From Streptomyces sp. NBC_00091 (GTDB lineage Bacteria; Actinomycetota; Actinomycetes; Streptomycetales; Streptomycetaceae), in contig NZ_JAPEMA010000001.1 of NCBI RefSeq assembly GCF_026343185.1, positions 1,302,001 to 1,366,000 on the forward strand: a stretch of 64,000 bases of DNA, given 5' to 3'. The translations under genes were made by a program, and so were the position numbers. A model generated the notes under the pieces. The model was not told the origin of the DNA. It saw nothing but the letters and a program-made list of their open reading frames with translations, and made no database searches. This document shows positions 62,716 through 64,000 of the stretch, one piece after another. Numbering within the stretch: position 1 is the first letter of the stretch; every line of letters starts with the position of its first letter.

Positions 62716-63051
62716 TCAGGCTGGATCACTCCAGGGTTCGAGCCCACGGAAGGCCCACATCAGGTGGTGCTGCTGCTTCGTCTGCGTCTGCTGCGTCGTG
62801 AATCCGGCACTGGCGGCACCGGCTGCGGGGGCGAAGCCATAGGCGCCATGCGCCTTCCGGGCTTCCGCTACTGCCACCAGTGCCTTGGTCGGTCGCTCAT
62901 TGCGCTCGCTGACCGGACGGATCGCCAGAAGGGCGGGGCCGGCGGCGGAAATCGCGGACAGACCGGTGCCCAGGAGGGAGACGGAACCGAGCAGGCAGGA
63001 AGCATCGACCGAGCGATCGGTCATTTTGGTGAAGGTCATGAAGCTGGTCAC
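62716..63051 (-). CDS. Upstream open frame in the wblC leader, candidate regulatory uORF
   Basis: A 111-codon frame starting with GTG 63051, preceded by GAGGAGG 8 bases away. The peptide starts VTSFMTFTKMTDRS and has a hydrophobic stretch (LLGSVSLLGTGLSAISAAGP). Its stop codon lies about 25 bases before the attenuator hairpin. Known wblC/whiB7 genes depend on translation of a leader uORF to sense ribosome inhibition. Whether this long frame, or only part of it, is that uORF is inference. A segment of the frame near 62925-62952 resembles the terminator arm (TTCCGCCGCCGG) and could form an antiterminator. Confidence 0.55.
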   Translation of the reverse strand: MTSFMTFTKMTDRSVDASCLLGSVSLLGTGLSAISAAGPALLAIRPVSERNERPTKALVAVAEARKAHGAYGFAPAAGAASAGFTTQQTQTKQQHHLMWAFRGLEPWSDPA

Positions 63052-63168
63052 TGGTCTCGCCTCCTCTCGGCGTCTCGGGGACCCGGCCCGAGGGCCTGTC
63101 CCATGCGTATTCGGATAAGTACAGCACGAATCCGGGGCTTCGATGAAGCCACCGTTTCCGTTGCTAAG

Positions 63169-63207
63169 AACCTATGGGGCTTCCACGGGCATGTGCAAAC
63201 TATTTTT
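63169..63207 (-). promoter_or_regulatory. wblC promoter with AT-rich activator box
   Basis: On the minus strand TTGCAC (63193-63198) is followed by 18 bases and TAGGTT (63169-63174). AAAAATAG (63200-63207) lies directly upstream of the -35 box, the known arrangement for WblC/WhiB7-activated promoters. Transcription would begin near 63162. Confidence 0.75.
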
Positions 63208-63218
63208 CCGACGAGTTT

Positions 63219-64000
63219 CTACGCGTCGTCAGAATCCTCACCCACAGGCTCCTGACCTGCGCAGATGGCCAGGACGTCGGTGCCGTACCGCTCGAGCTTG
63301 CGGCCACCCACGCCGGAGATCATCGAGAGCTCCCCGGCCTCGGAGGGCGCGGCCTCCGCGATGGCCATCAGCGTTTTGTCCGTGAACACGCAGTACGCGG
63401 GCAGTCCCTGGAGCTTCGACTGGCCGGCGCGCCACTCGCGCAGCCGCTCGTAGAGGCCCTCGTCCATGTCCGACGGGCAGTCCCCGCAGCGCATCAGCTT
63501 GATGTCCCCGGCCTCGGTCAGGGTCCTGCCGCAGACCCGGCACAGCACCGGCCCGCGGCGGCCCCGCTTGCGGGCCCCGCCCTCGGCCTGGGCTCCCGCC
63601 CGGCCGCCCGGGGCCGCGGAGCCCGGCCGCAGGCCGTTCAGGAAGCGGCTGGGGCGACGGGAGGCCCGGCCGCCCGGAGCCCGGGAGAGGGCCCAGGAGA
63701 GGGTCAGGTGCTGCCGTGCGCGGGTGACGCCGACGTACAGCAGCCGGCGCTCCTCCTCGACCTGTTCGTCGGTCTTGGCGTACGTGATCGGCATCATGCC
63801 GTCGGTGAGGCCGACCAGGAACACGGCGTCCCACTCCAGGCCCTTCGCGGCGTGCAGCGAGGCGAGGGTGACGCCCTGGACGGTCGGGGCGTGCTGCGCG
63901 GCCTTGCGCTCCTCCAGTTCGACGGTGAGCTCGGCCAGGCCGGCGCCGGGGCGGGCGCGGGCGAAGTCCTCGGCGAGGCGGACCAGCGCGGCCAGGGATT
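63219..64000 (-). CDS. uvrD2: ATP-dependent DNA helicase UvrD2, N-terminus beyond window
   Basis: The last 260 or so residues of an SF1 helicase of UvrD2 type, continuing past base 64000. Visible are VTLASLHAAKGLEWDAVFLV, EERRLLYVGVTRARQHLTLS (motif VI), then a cysteine-rich zinc region (CRVCGRTLTEAG, CGDCPSD), and an HRDC domain with PAYCVFTDKTLMAIAE and ISGVGGRKLERYG. The HRDC and CxxC features are those of mycobacterial UvrD2. The gene is upstream of wblC on the same strand; the wblC promoter begins just beyond its stop. Confidence 0.92.
   Translation of the reverse strand, partial: SLAALVRLAEDFARARPGAGLAELTVELEERKAAQHAPTVQGVTLASLHAAKGLEWDAVFLVGLTDGMMPITYAKTDEQVEEERRLLYVGVTRARQHLTLSWALSRAPGGRASRRPSRFLNGLRPGSAAPGGRAGAQAEGGARKRGRRGPVLCRVCGRTLTEAGDIKLMRCGDCPSDMDEGLYERLREWRAGQSKLQGLPAYCVFTDKTLMAIAEAAPSEAGELSMISGVGGRKLERYGTDVLAICAGQEPVGEDSDDA

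Overview
The window comes from a high-GC actinobacterium, almost certainly a Streptomyces chromosome. Support: about 70 percent GC with strong third-position bias, GTG starts and GTGA stop/start overlaps, WhiB-like proteins with four cysteines, the DasR/DasABC chitin-oligomer system, SigR-RsrA and SigH-type sigma factors, and several promoters sitting 6-8 bases before an ATG (leaderless type). From memory, the gene order follows the Streptomyces coelicolor core region from about wblC to sigH, read in reverse. No biosynthetic cluster and no CRISPR array are seen.

Layout. 1-5.3 kb: end of a Na+/H+ antiporter, UBP zinc finger, anti-sigma factor UshX with sigma factor SigH, lipid kinase, WhiB-like wblE. 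5.4-14.9 kb: PdtaS-like sensor kinase, TetR regulator, and the GlcNAc/chitobiose block (nagB, dasD, dasC, dasB, dasA, dasR) with DasR-type operators. 15-23.5 kb: cstA with its small partner gene, Uma2 and GNAT proteins, then a cobalamin riboswitch in front of class Ia ribonucleotide reductase nrdA-nrdB. 23.7-30.7 kb: a secreted GX3-repeat protein, peptide deformylase, a TPR-like protein, two membrane HD/HD-GYP proteins, and rsrA-sigR with a textbook SigR-type promoter.

30.7-35.3 kb: alpha/beta hydrolase and an SRAP (YedK/HMCES-like) gene, followed by a 2.8-kb decayed integrative element (32303-35118). The element is bounded by a 14-base direct repeat that is the SRAP start codon region, and holds an integrase remnant, an XRE regulator, a DUF6879 gene and a small acidic-protein gene. 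35.3-43 kb: M50-like protein, aroA, rsgA, SMR transporter, TetR, hisN, CBS protein, catalase catA with its Fur-type regulator catR. 43-50.5 kb: two initiator tRNA genes around a Sel1-repeat protein, a UPF0182 membrane protein, and a PDZ/Lon-like protease. 50.6-58.6 kb: moaE with a duplicated 3-prime end, SDR epimerase, zincin-like hydrolase, Nudix, and an operon of a TerD-AIM24 fusion and two AIM24 genes. 58-64 kb: YgjP-like metalloprotease, a degenerate E1-like protein, an ABC1/UbiB kinase, and wblC with its long attenuated leader, next to uvrD2 (cut by the window end).

Common threads are stress and redox control (SigH, SigR/RsrA, CatR, WblE, WblC) and nutrient sensing (DasR, cobalamin). The most notable points are the element inserted at the SRAP start codon, the wblC leader with an open frame followed by a terminator, an extra DasR-like site upstream of the sensor kinase gene, and the TerD-AIM24 operon.
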